Source: JAAUTT01 sp038213375
GTDB taxonomy: Bacteria > Bacteroidota > Bacteroidia > Bacteroidales > JAAUTT01
Assembly (NCBI GenBank): GCA_038213375.1
Contig: JBBQTB010000006.1
Coordinates: 1-64,000 of the forward strand
Reading direction: 5' to 3'
DNA: 64,000 nucleotides
The first letter of the stretch is position 1. The number at the start of each line of letters is the position of its first letter. Below are positions 13,729 through 21,968 of this stretch, piece after piece. The notes under the pieces are model-generated. The model saw nothing but the letters and a program-made list of their open reading frames with translations, had not been told where the DNA came from and searched no databases. A program made the translations under genes and the position numbers.

Positions 13729-16158
13729 CTATACATTCGCCACCCTGATGATATCAGCGAAAACACCAGCTGCGGTTACGGCATTGCCTGCCCCATATCC
13801 TTTAATAATCATAGGAAGTTCGTTGTAACGCTCACTGGTAAGCACCACAATGTTATTGCTGCCTTCGAGATGGTAAAAGGGATGGTCGCTACCGATGGCT
13901 ATCAGTTCGACACTTGCTTTTCCTTGATCCAGCTTTGCCACAAACCGCCATTTTTGGTTTTTCTTTTCTAATTCCTTGCGTTTTACCTCAAAATCGGCAT
14001 CAAGTTTTTTAACCGAGGTCCAGAAATCGTCTATCGATCCCTGGAAGCACGATGCCGGTATGAATGTTTTTAAGTCTACATCCGATTTTTCAAGCGGATA
14101 GCCCGATTCACGAGACAGTATTAATAATTTCCGCAGCACATCAATGCCGCTAAGGTCGACACGCGGATCGGGTTCGGAATACCCTTTTTCCTTAGCCATA
14201 CGAATAGCTTTGCTCATAGGTATTTCGGCGCTTATGGTGTTGAAGATGAAATTGAGTGTGCCGGAAACAACCGCTTCGATACGCAGGATTTTGTCACCGC
14301 TATGTATTAAATCGTTGATGGTGGTAATAATTGGGAGACCAGCGCCTACATTGGTTTCGAACATAAAACGCACCCCTTTTTTCTTGGCTTTTTCCTTCAG
14401 ATGTTTATAGGAATCATAAGATTCTGAACAAGCAATTTTATTGGCCGTGACCACCGAAATATAATAGTCGAAAACTTTCGAATAGCAAGTAGCCACATTC
14501 TCATTAGCCGTGCAATCGATGAATACCGAGTTGCGAAGGTTCAGCTTCGACATTTGTGTTACATAATCATCCAATTGAAACTGAACTCCTTTTGTATCCA
14601 ATTCGTCACGATAACTGGCAGGATTAATGCCATCAGGTGTAATGTACATTTTGCGCGAATTGGAAATGCCTACGAGATTTATTTTTAATCGCAATTCTTC
14701 CTGAAGTTTGCTTTGTTGCTTATTTATTTGTTCTATCAGGCTTTTCCCAACATTTCCGATTCCGATAAGAAAAAGATTAAGCTCTTTGTAATGAGAAAGA
14801 AAGAATCCTTCGTGAATGGCATTGAGTGCTTTTCTAAGACTGACTTTGCGGATTACTATGGAGATATTCAATTCCGACGATCCTTGTGCTGTAGCAATGA
14901 TGCTGATACCATTTCGTGCCAGCGAGGAAAAAAGGTTCGCCGAAATACCAGGGGTATTCTTCATCCTTTCACCAACAATGGCGATGATGGAAAGATCGTT
15001 TTCAACAGTCACTTTTATTTCGTCTCTGAGAAATATTTCGGTTTGAAATTCTTCTTCAATAGCTTCTTTGGCTTTTACAGCATCCGAAGGAGAAATAGCG
15101 ATACTTATCGAAAACTCCGATGATGCCTGAGTGATAAGAATAACATTGGTTTTACTCTTGGCCAGCGCCCTGAATATCCTCATCGAAATGCCTGTTACGC
15201 CCACCATTCCGGCTCCCTGAATCGATATCACCGAAATATCATCGATGGACGATATACCTTTAATGGGAGCAGAGTCCCCATCCAAATCCTGGTTGCTGAT
15301 AATAGTTCCTTTGGCAGATGGATTAAAAGTATTTTTAATGGTAATAGGGATGTTTTTCTGGTAAACCGGGTGTATGGTTGGAGTGTATACCACTTTTGCA
15401 CCAAAGTGCGATAATTCCACAGCTTCCGCGTAAGTTAATGACGAAATAGCATAAGCCTTCGAAACTTTTCGGGGGTCAGCAGTCATAAAGCCATCAACAT
15501 CAGTCCAAATTTCGAGGGCTGAGGCATTTAGTGTGGCAGCTATAATAGAAGCGGTATAATCCGATCCTCCGCGCCCAAGCGTAGTGGTCTCTTCGGCATC
15601 ATTGCTGGCGATAAAACCTGGGATCACAGGTATGTGATCAATTAATTGAAAATATTGAATAATAAGATTGTCAGTAAGGTTGAAATCGACCCGTGCTGAG
15701 CCATAGTTGGAATTGGTACGAATGAATTTACGGGCATCGTAAAGCACTCCTTTATCAATTACTTTACTAATAATATACGCTGAAAATTGTTCTCCAAAAC
15801 TCAGAATCAAATCCTGTATTTTAGGAGTTAATTCGCGAAGCAGGTATATACCTTTCAAAATATCTTCGAGGTTCGACGACATTTCTTTTACATGTGAAAA
15901 TACCTCCGAATGTTTTTCAGTTGACATCAGTTGCTGAATAACATCAAAATGCCGTTGTACAATGTTCGATAATTCGGTTTTGTAGTTTTCGTTGCGTTGC
16001 ATTGCCAATTTCCCAAGTGTTACGAGTTGATCTGTTATTCCTTCGAATGCAGATACTACAACTACACAACTTTCCTGCTGCGACTCAATAATCTTTTTCA
16101 CCAGACGTATATTTTCCGGTGAACCGACGGATGACCCGCCAAACTTCAATACTTTCAT
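13729..16158 (-). CDS. thrA: Bifunctional aspartokinase / homoserine dehydrogenase
   Basis: ThrA performs the first and third steps from aspartate to homoserine. The 809-residue protein has an aspartokinase domain (about 1-280: KFGGSSVGSPENIR, GRGGSDYTA), two ACT regulatory repeats (about 310-450: ISIQGAGMVGVTG, IAIVGERM), and homoserine dehydrogenase (about 460-809: LFLIGIGNVGKSL, the TANK motif, GYSEPDPR-DLSG). Threonine feedback through the ACT repeats is expected for the family. The ATG at 16158 is used; the upstream TTG is not needed. Confidence 0.96.
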   Translation of the reverse strand: MKVLKFGGSSVGSPENIRLVKKIIESQQESCVVVVSAFEGITDQLVTLGKLAMQRNENYKTELSNIVQRHFDVIQQLMSTEKHSEVFSHVKEMSSNLEDILKGIYLLRELTPKIQDLILSFGEQFSAYIISKVIDKGVLYDARKFIRTNSNYGSARVDFNLTDNLIIQYFQLIDHIPVIPGFIASNDAEETTTLGRGGSDYTASIIAATLNASALEIWTDVDGFMTADPRKVSKAYAISSLTYAEAVELSHFGAKVVYTPTIHPVYQKNIPITIKNTFNPSAKGTIISNQDLDGDSAPIKGISSIDDISVISIQGAGMVGVTGISMRIFRALAKSKTNVILITQASSEFSISIAISPSDAVKAKEAIEEEFQTEIFLRDEIKVTVENDLSIIAIVGERMKNTPGISANLFSSLARNGISIIATAQGSSELNISIVIRKVSLRKALNAIHEGFFLSHYKELNLFLIGIGNVGKSLIEQINKQQSKLQEELRLKINLVGISNSRKMYITPDGINPASYRDELDTKGVQFQLDDYVTQMSKLNLRNSVFIDCTANENVATCYSKVFDYYISVVTANKIACSESYDSYKHLKEKAKKKGVRFMFETNVGAGLPIITTINDLIHSGDKILRIEAVVSGTLNFIFNTISAEIPMSKAIRMAKEKGYSEPDPRVDLSGIDVLRKLLILSRESGYPLEKSDVDLKTFIPASCFQGSIDDFWTSVKKLDADFEVKRKELEKKNQKWRFVAKLDQGKASVELIAIGSDHPFYHLEGSNNIVVLTSERYNELPMIIKGYGAGNAVTAAGVFADIIRVANV

Positions 16159-16249
16159 TATCAATGCAATGTTAATGGTTATTAAATATAAGCACGATCA
16201 GTGATGTGCTCAAAAAGTAAGGATAATTTTTTCTTGGCGTAACCGTAAA

Positions 16250-17131
16250 TTACGCCGTTGCACTTTCGGCTGAAACTAAGGGTTCAACTTTTTTGATAAG
16301 ACCTTGCAATACTTTGCCAGGGCCTACTTCTACAAAATCGGTAGCGCCATCTTTTACCATATTTTTTACCATCTGTGTCCAGCGAACAGGAGCCGTTAGC
16401 TGTTCGATCAGGTTTTTCTTTATGGTATCGGGGTCGCTGGTAGGCTGCGCATTTACATTTTGGTAAACCGGACAAACAGGCTTCAATATTTTTGTTTCGT
16501 CGATTGCTTTTTTGAGCTCTACCCGGGCAGGTTCCATCAATGGGGAGTGGAAGGCTCCACCCACAGGAAGGCGTATAGCACGTTTCGCACCAGCAGTTTT
16601 AAGTTGTTCGCAAGCAGCATCAACACCGGCTATACTTCCCGAAATTACGAGCTGACCCGGGCAATTGTAGTTAGCAGCTACAACAATCTCAGGTATTGCC
16701 GCACAAATGTCTTCAACAACTTTATCATCCAAACCAAGAACAGCAGCCATGGTGGAAGGTTCTGATTCGCAAGCTTTTTGCATTGCAAGCGCACGTTTTG
16801 AAACCAAAATCAACCCATCTTCAAACGAAAGAGCGCCAGAGGCAACAAGCGCTGAAAATTCGCCCAAAGAGTGGCCGGCCACCATATCGGGTTTAAAACT
16901 TTTGCCAAGAACTTTGGAGAGTATAACCGAATGAAGGAAAATGGCAGGCTGAGTAACCTTGGTTTGCTTCAAATCTTCATCAGTACCCGCAAACATCAGA
17001 TCGGTTATTCGAAAACCAAGAATAGTATTTGCTTTTTCAAATAATTCTTTAGCCAATGGTGTATTGTCATATAGATCTTTACCCATTCCTACAAACTGAG
17101 CGCCCTGACCTGGAAATACGTAAGCTTTCAT
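16250..17131 (-). CDS. fabD: Malonyl-CoA:ACP transacylase
   Basis: FabD loads malonyl groups onto acyl carrier protein for fatty-acid synthesis. The 293-residue protein has the FPGQGAQ start (residues 6-12), the nucleophile S88 in GHSLGEFSAL, the second active-site residue His in GGAFHSPLM (about 197), and the closing FVEVGPGKVLQGL. It lies alone between thrA and folE, all leftward. Confidence 0.96.
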   Translation of the reverse strand: MKAYVFPGQGAQFVGMGKDLYDNTPLAKELFEKANTILGFRITDLMFAGTDEDLKQTKVTQPAIFLHSVILSKVLGKSFKPDMVAGHSLGEFSALVASGALSFEDGLILVSKRALAMQKACESEPSTMAAVLGLDDKVVEDICAAIPEIVVAANYNCPGQLVISGSIAGVDAACEQLKTAGAKRAIRLPVGGAFHSPLMEPARVELKKAIDETKILKPVCPVYQNVNAQPTSDPDTIKKNLIEQLTAPVRWTQMVKNMVKDGATDFVEVGPGKVLQGLIKKVEPLVSAESATA

Positions 17132-17186
17132 TATATTGAATTTAAGTTAAACTGCAAAAATAATTATTTTTAGGAAATAACGATCT

Positions 17187-17846
17187 TTAATGCAATTCCA
17201 CTCCAATCAGATGAATGAATTCTTCGCGTGTTCGCGGGTCTTTCAGAAAAACTCCGGTAAATGCAGAGGTAGTGGTTACTGAATTCTGTTTTTGCACGCC
17301 TCTCATCATCATACAAAGGTGGTGGGCTTCAATTACTACAGCCACCCCAAGAGGATTTAATGTGTTTTGAATGCAATCACGGATTTGCATGGTTAATCGT
17401 TCCTGCACTTGAAGACGTCGGGAAAAAGCATCAACTACCCGTGCAATTTTACTAAGGCCTGTAATGTAACCATTTGGGATATACGCTACATGTGCTTTCC
17501 CAAAAAAAGGTATCATGTGATGTTCGCACATTGAAAATAACTCTATGTCTTTTACCAACACCATTTGTTGATATTCTTCCTTAAACATGGCAGAACTTAA
17601 TAATTCATTTGCATTAACATGATAACCATGAGTTAAAAACTGCATTGCTTTGGCAACACGGGTTGGAGTATCAATCAATCCTTCGCGACATGGATCTTCT
17701 CCGATATTGATTAATACCTTACGATATTGTTCTGTTAAATTTTTTGTAGCTTTTGCGCTGAATTTATCAATACGCATGTATCCTTCGTCATCGTCGAGAA
17801 TAACCGTTTTCTTACCTGATTCTGATTTAATAGGCTTTTTTTCCAT
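17187..17846 (-). CDS. folE: GTP cyclohydrolase I
   Basis: FolE opens GTP to 7,8-dihydroneopterin triphosphate, the first step to folate and tetrahydrobiopterin. The protein is 219 residues. The zinc ligands are in FSMCEHHMIPF and the final RGVQ-preceding Cys (HHLCMMMRGVQ), and VQERLT and HVAYIPNG are conserved. Its start overlaps the upstream pterin synthase gene by 20 nt, so the two are coupled and the product should pass straight to that enzyme. Confidence 0.96.
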   Translation of the reverse strand: MEKKPIKSESGKKTVILDDDEGYMRIDKFSAKATKNLTEQYRKVLINIGEDPCREGLIDTPTRVAKAMQFLTHGYHVNANELLSSAMFKEEYQQMVLVKDIELFSMCEHHMIPFFGKAHVAYIPNGYITGLSKIARVVDAFSRRLQVQERLTMQIRDCIQNTLNPLGVAVVIEAHHLCMMMRGVQKQNSVTTTSAFTGVFLKDPRTREEFIHLIGVELH

Positions 17847-18255
17847 AATATTCTACAAAATTATTTTCGGTTTCTTCTATTTTAATGCAGTGTAATTCAA
17901 TATCTAACGCAACAATATGGGGCTCAAGTTGCTCCCAAATTGCAATAGCCAAATTTTCAGACGACGGGGTTTTATCTTTCATAAAATCAACCTCTATATT
18001 TATATTTTTATGATCAATTTTTTCAATTATATGTTCATTAATGATTTTGCTGATTGTTTTAAGGTTAACTACGTATCCGATATCTGGTTTTACTTCTCCT
18101 TTTATTGTAACAAAAAGTGTATAATTATGACCGTGCCAATTTGGATTTGAACACTTTCCATACACTTCCATGTTTTGGTCGTCGGTCCAACCTATATGAA
18201 ACATGCGGTGTGCTGCATTAAATCGTTCGCGGCGTGTAAGAAAAACTTTGCTCAT
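17827..18255 (-). CDS. 6-pyruvoyl-tetrahydropterin synthase family
   Basis: This 142-residue T-fold enzyme acts on dihydroneopterin triphosphate. The zinc histidines are in FNAAHR and HGHNY. The catalytic cysteine stands in GKCSNPNWHGHNY, a C-x5-HGH spacing as in animal 6-pyruvoyl-tetrahydropterin synthase. Bacterial QueD (queuosine pathway) has C-x3-HGH. The NLKTISKIINEHI and DHKNINIEV segments also read like the animal enzyme. Coupling with folE and the motif favour tetrahydrobiopterin-type pterin synthesis, although QueD activity cannot be excluded. Confidence 0.85.
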   Translation of the reverse strand: MSKVFLTRRERFNAAHRMFHIGWTDDQNMEVYGKCSNPNWHGHNYTLFVTIKGEVKPDIGYVVNLKTISKIINEHIIEKIDHKNINIEVDFMKDKTPSSENLAIAIWEQLEPHIVALDIELHCIKIEETENNFVEYYGKKAY

Positions 18256-18525
18256 GATATTTAATTCTTAAATTTTGCCAAAGAACCAAAATTACTAATA
18301 TTTTAACAACCCTACTTCAAATAAAACGATGAACGCATTTATTTTGGAATTACTCAATGAACTAAATATAACCTTTTCTTGAACAATTTCTACTGGAACT
18401 GGTTCAATTCAATTTTTTGAAACCACGTCATCGAATAAATTGGAATATTTCTTTGGCCATAAATAATCTAAAATCAGCATAAATTGGTATTTTTGAGCAA
18501 AAAAGCAGAACATTTAACCTAACCT

Positions 18526-18533
18526 ATATTTGT
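18526..18533 (+). promoter_or_regulatory. Predicted minus-7 box of hldD
   Basis: TATATTTG matches the Bacteroidetes TAnnTTTG box 10 nt before the hldD ATG, implying a very short leader. A well-spaced minus-33 box is not clear. The region 18256-18542 between the divergent pterin gene and hldD holds nothing else that I can name. Confidence 0.4.
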
Positions 18534-18542
18534 GATGAAAAT

Positions 18543-19508
18543 ATGATAGTAGTTACAGGATCAGCCGGATTTATCGGCAGTTGTATGGTTGCTAAACTCA
18601 ACCTCGAGGATTTTAGGGATATTGTTCTGGTAGACGATTTTTCGAACTCCGAAAAAACCAAAAATTACCAGGGAAAGCTTTATTCTCAGTTGGTTGACCG
18701 GAAGGACTTTATTTCATGGTTGCGGGATAATCAAAAATTCGTTCAGATTATTATACACCTTGGAGCGCGAACCGATACCACTGAGTTTAATGTTAATGTG
18801 CTAACCGAATTGAATTTGGAGTATTCCAAACAGGTTTTTAATGCATGTATTGAATATGGAATCTCCCTGATATACGCATCATCGGCGGCTACCTATGGGA
18901 TGGGCGAATTTGGATATGATGACAATCACGAACTTCCCTATAAACTGAAGCCGTTAAATCCTTACGGGGAGTCAAAGAATGAGTTTGATAAATGGGTATT
19001 GAAACAACCCCGCAAACCATATTATTGGGCAGGACTGAAATTTTTTAATGTATATGGTCCTAACGAATATCATAAAGGACGGATGGCATCGGTTATTTAT
19101 CACTCTTTTAACCAGATAAATGCTACAGGTAAAATGAATCTATTCAGGTCACATAATCGTGAATTTAAAGATGGAGAACAACTCCGCGATTTTATCTATG
19201 TTAAAGATGTGGTTGATGTTATCTTTTACCTGATAAATTATCGTAACCATTCAGGTATTTATAACCTTGGAACAGGCAAAGCCAGATCATTCCTTGATCT
19301 TACCCGAAACACCTTTAAAGCCATCGGTGTTCCCGAAAATATATCATTCATCGATACGCCAGCTGATATTCGGGACAAATACCAGTATTTTACCCAAGCA
19401 AATATGGAAAAACTCCGGTCAATCGGTTATACAAAACCATTTACCAGCCTCGAAGCTGGCGTGGACGATTACGTTAAAAATTATTTGAAAGAAGGGTTTT
19501 ATTTGTAA
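18543..19508 (+). CDS. hldD: ADP-glyceromanno-heptose 6-epimerase
   Basis: HldD converts ADP-D-glycero- to ADP-L-glycero-D-manno-heptose for the lipopolysaccharide inner core. The 321-residue short-chain dehydrogenase-type protein has the NAD-binding GSAGFIGS (6-13), HLGARTDTTE, SSAATYG, the Y-x3-K pair in NPYGESKNEFD, FFNVYGPNEYHKGRMAS, and DFIYVKDVVDV. All are diagnostic for HldD rather than other NDP-sugar epimerases. It is a single rightward gene. Confidence 0.95.
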   Translation: MIVVTGSAGFIGSCMVAKLNLEDFRDIVLVDDFSNSEKTKNYQGKLYSQLVDRKDFISWLRDNQKFVQIIIHLGARTDTTEFNVNVLTELNLEYSKQVFNACIEYGISLIYASSAATYGMGEFGYDDNHELPYKLKPLNPYGESKNEFDKWVLKQPRKPYYWAGLKFFNVYGPNEYHKGRMASVIYHSFNQINATGKMNLFRSHNREFKDGEQLRDFIYVKDVVDVIFYLINYRNHSGIYNLGTGKARSFLDLTRNTFKAIGVPENISFIDTPADIRDKYQYFTQANMEKLRSIGYTKPFTSLEAGVDDYVKNYLKEGFYL

Positions 19509-19726
19509 TAATTTTGTAGGTTAAAAGATATTAATTTCCAACTAAATAAAACATTATTGTTTTATTCTTCAACTAATTGCAGTTAATTGGTTTATTTGAT
19601 AATTTTGTGTTAAATACTTTTTGCGACGACATAGAAGAATACATATTGCATGATTGATACAATGTTTACAAAGTAAAAATTTCAGGATTTTTTTCAACAA
19701 AACCTAGCAGTTAAATATTGCCGGAC
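19509..19726. other. AT-rich gap downstream of hldD
   Basis: This 218-nt stretch shows no gene, no clear terminator stem and no repeat that I can identify. Confidence 0.4.
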
Positions 19727-19939
19727 ATGATACATACTTTAACAATGGACATTATAAACGACAAGGCGGTAAAACTCTTATATGATTTAGAACTCCTGCA
19801 GCTTATCCGTTGGCATAAAGAAAAAACAAGTACTGCAACAGCTGCAATTTGGGCGGCTAAATACAAAGGTGCCATGCAGAAACAGCCTCTTAATGAGATC
19901 GACAGCCAACTAAATGACTTGAGAAACGCATGGGGATAA
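19727..19939 (+). CDS. VapB-type antitoxin remnant partner
   Basis: This 70-residue frame starts MIHTLTMDIINDKAVKLLYD. Its middle is LELLQLIRWHKE and its tail QLNDLRNAWG. The helical N-terminus and charged C-terminus fit small Bacteroidetes antitoxins found before PIN toxins. It overlaps the truncated VapC fragment that follows. A start at 19745 (MDIINDKAV) is an alternative. The antitoxin role is inferred from the neighbouring toxin fragment. Confidence 0.55.
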   Translation: MIHTLTMDIINDKAVKLLYDLELLQLIRWHKEKTSTATAAIWAAKYKGAMQKQPLNEIDSQLNDLRNAWG

Positions 19940-20096
19940 ATTATCTTTGGGAATCCGAAAAAAGCATCGTATAAAACTCCCTGATGCAATTATTGCAGCT
20001 ACGTCGCTGATTTATGATCTTACTCTGGTGACCCGTAAGGTGGCTGATTTTAAAAACATTGATGACTTGAAAACTGTAAACCCCTATAAATTATAA
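19938..20096 (+). pseudogene. VapC PIN toxin, C-terminal fragment only
   Basis: The frame reads RIKLPDAIIAATSLIYDLTL, then VTRKVADFKNIDDLKTVNPY, KL and stop. This is the well-conserved last third of VapC, with the DAIIAATS and TRKVADF motifs. The first 80 or so residues with the first catalytic Asp and Glu are missing, and no start codon is available. The toxin is therefore dead. This pair is isolated between housekeeping genes and lacks the XRE and hairpin context of the left island. Confidence 0.8.
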
Positions 20097-20164
20097 TTGA
20101 GATAGCAGATCTTGTACTATACCTAAAATCATTAAAGTTAAATTGTTAAAACATAACTAACCAC

Positions 20165-20962
20165 TTAAAACATTTTTACCCGGCCTTTTCTGATTTTGGT
20201 ACTAAATTCCCACATCGAATCGGTACCCCTGATATCAATTCGTTTTACCAAAAACTTGTTTTTTAGCGGCCAGCGATTAATTCTATTGCCAATACGCAAT
20301 CCCATTTTCACGCCGTTCTGTTCTAAAACGTTAAAAAAAACTGCCATGCGTTCTTTTTCCCGAGGGAATCCGCCATATGGATAGGCCAAAACAGGCAAAA
20401 AACTGATTCCATTCTTTACTAAAAAATTAACAGAATCCTCAATTTCAGTGTGAACAATCTCTAATGGCGCATTTTTGAGATTTTGATGATTATAGGTATG
20501 TAGTCCAAAACTTATGTATTTTGGATTCATTGATTTAAGTTGAACTACATTCATAATTTTTTCGTCACTACCATCCCATTTATTTTCCTTCCCAAGAAAT
20601 TTCACCGGAAGCATAATTGTGGCATGTAAATTATACTTTATCAATAAAGGGTATAAATAATCCAAATTATTCACATAGGCATCATCGAAAGTAAGCACAA
20701 AGGAGTGTTTTGGAAAAACTTTGGTGGCATCCATCATTTCCACAAGTCGAATACAAGAATATCCTTTGTTGATTAAATGTAAAAACTGAGCCTCCAGCTT
20801 TTCGGGAGTAATGCAAAGCCTTGTATTAACTGAAGGCTTAACCTGATGGTACATTAAAACTGATATTCCTTTTACCGGTGGTATGAAAAGGCTATATTGA
20901 AACGTTGAAAAAACGATACAACCGAATAGAACAAGCACAATAAAAAAAAACCACATCATCAT
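20165..20962 (-). CDS. Polysaccharide deacetylase family protein
   Basis: This 265-residue NodB-fold (CE4) protein has an N-terminal membrane anchor (residues 3-22). The metal-binding first motif is in FVLTFDDAYVNN (near 93) and the second in HTYNHQNL (H-x3-H, near 158), followed by LAYPYGGFPREKE. It should remove N- or O-acetyl groups from an envelope polysaccharide outside the cytoplasmic membrane. Its ATG overlaps the stop of the glycosyltransferase gene (ATGA), so both belong to one envelope-glycan step, possibly modification of lipopolysaccharide or capsule. Confidence 0.88.
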   Translation of the reverse strand: MMMWFFFIVLVLFGCIVFSTFQYSLFIPPVKGISVLMYHQVKPSVNTRLCITPEKLEAQFLHLINKGYSCIRLVEMMDATKVFPKHSFVLTFDDAYVNNLDYLYPLLIKYNLHATIMLPVKFLGKENKWDGSDEKIMNVVQLKSMNPKYISFGLHTYNHQNLKNAPLEIVHTEIEDSVNFLVKNGISFLPVLAYPYGGFPREKERMAVFFNVLEQNGVKMGLRIGNRINRWPLKNKFLVKRIDIRGTDSMWEFSTKIRKGRVKMF

Positions 20963-21717
20963 TTTTCTTTTTGATATTCAATTAGTTTAACATATTTCAC
21001 AAAGGTATAATATGTGGAAAATACAGACCACACAAATCCCGCATAACCATTTAAAAAGTTTTTCTTTAAAAAATAATACTTCATAAAATCTATTGGAAGT
21101 CTAATCATTATTTTAAAGACATTAGCCCTCTTCCCTTTCTGCAATGCGTCGATAACAAAATAAGAAGTGTATTTGTTGAATTTTTCAAAATAGTGATGAA
21201 CATTCAAATAACTATAATGAAGTATTTCTTGTTTAAGAGCTTTTGTCTTTCCCTCCAACACAATGCCTTCATGCACTGTTGATTCGTTAAAATTACCGAA
21301 TTTTCGATTAAATAAACGAAGGTGCAATGTTTTGTTTTCGTTCCCGTAACCAAATATTTTTCCAAGAAATACCAATGTTATGGGAAGGAAAAACCCTTGT
21401 TCATTCACACTTTCATTTGAAAGAAGTTCTTCAATTTCATCTTTCAATAGTGGGGAAACTACCTCATCTCCATCAATGGAAAGTATCCAATCGTTTTTGG
21501 CAAGTTGAACTGCATATTTTTTTTGTTTTCCATATCCTTCAAAAGGATGACTATATATATTGCATTGAAATTGCCGGCAAATATCAAGTGTTTGATCTGT
21601 GCTACCTGAGTCAACTATCAAAATTTCATCACACCATTCAATCGCCTGTAATGTTTTTTTTAGAATATCCCCACAATTATAGGTAATGATAACGGCGCTT
21701 ATCTGATGTTTTCTCAT
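20959..21717 (-). CDS. Family 2 glycosyltransferase, lipopolysaccharide-core type
   Basis: This 252-residue GT2 enzyme has the nucleotide-sugar domain start ISAVIITYNCGDILKKTL, LIVDSGSTDQTLDI, and the DxD motif in SIDGDEVVS (near 98). The ESTVHEGI segment and the tail resemble WaaE/KdtX proteins that add a sugar to the Kdo-lipid A core. Its closeness to the heptose gene hldD supports an LPS role. Donor and acceptor are not known. It is first in a two-gene operon with the deacetylase. Confidence 0.88.
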   Translation of the reverse strand: MRKHQISAVIITYNCGDILKKTLQAIEWCDEILIVDSGSTDQTLDICRQFQCNIYSHPFEGYGKQKKYAVQLAKNDWILSIDGDEVVSPLLKDEIEELLSNESVNEQGFFLPITLVFLGKIFGYGNENKTLHLRLFNRKFGNFNESTVHEGIVLEGKTKALKQEILHYSYLNVHHYFEKFNKYTSYFVIDALQKGKRANVFKIMIRLPIDFMKYYFLKKNFLNGYAGFVWSVFSTYYTFVKYVKLIEYQKEK

Positions 21718-21841
21718 TTCTAAAAAATGACTAGTTACTTGATGTCAAATATTGATTTTTTTATCTGTAATTAAAACTTAATTAGTGTTTGCAAGAAAAC
21801 CAAATTTATAATTAAAAGCAACATGAAATGGTTGCTAACGT

Positions 21842-21899
21842 ATAAAAAATAGCCACGAATGCACGAATAATTATTCGTGCATTCGTGGCTATTTTTTAT
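21842..21899. repeat. 58-bp perfect palindrome
   Basis: The arms 21842-21870 and 21871-21899 are exact reverse complements (29 bases each) with no loop. The core GCCACGAATGCACGAATAA is followed by its mirror image. The half-motif ATTCGTGCATTCGTGGC is repeated at 10621-10637. It lies in the gap between the leftward glycosyltransferase gene and the 3' end of the amylase gene, where it could be a terminator. The second copy suggests an interspersed palindromic (REP-like) family. Confidence 0.85.
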
Positions 21900-21968
21900 T
21901 TTCAGGTTTTTTGAGGTGCTTTTCTTTACATATGTCGCAGTTTCCAGACTATGCCGAATAAAGCTTGC

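Noticed and set aside
14713..15123. 136-codon plus-strand frame inside thrA
   Set aside because: It is antisense to a strongly conserved gene; no family match or start signal.
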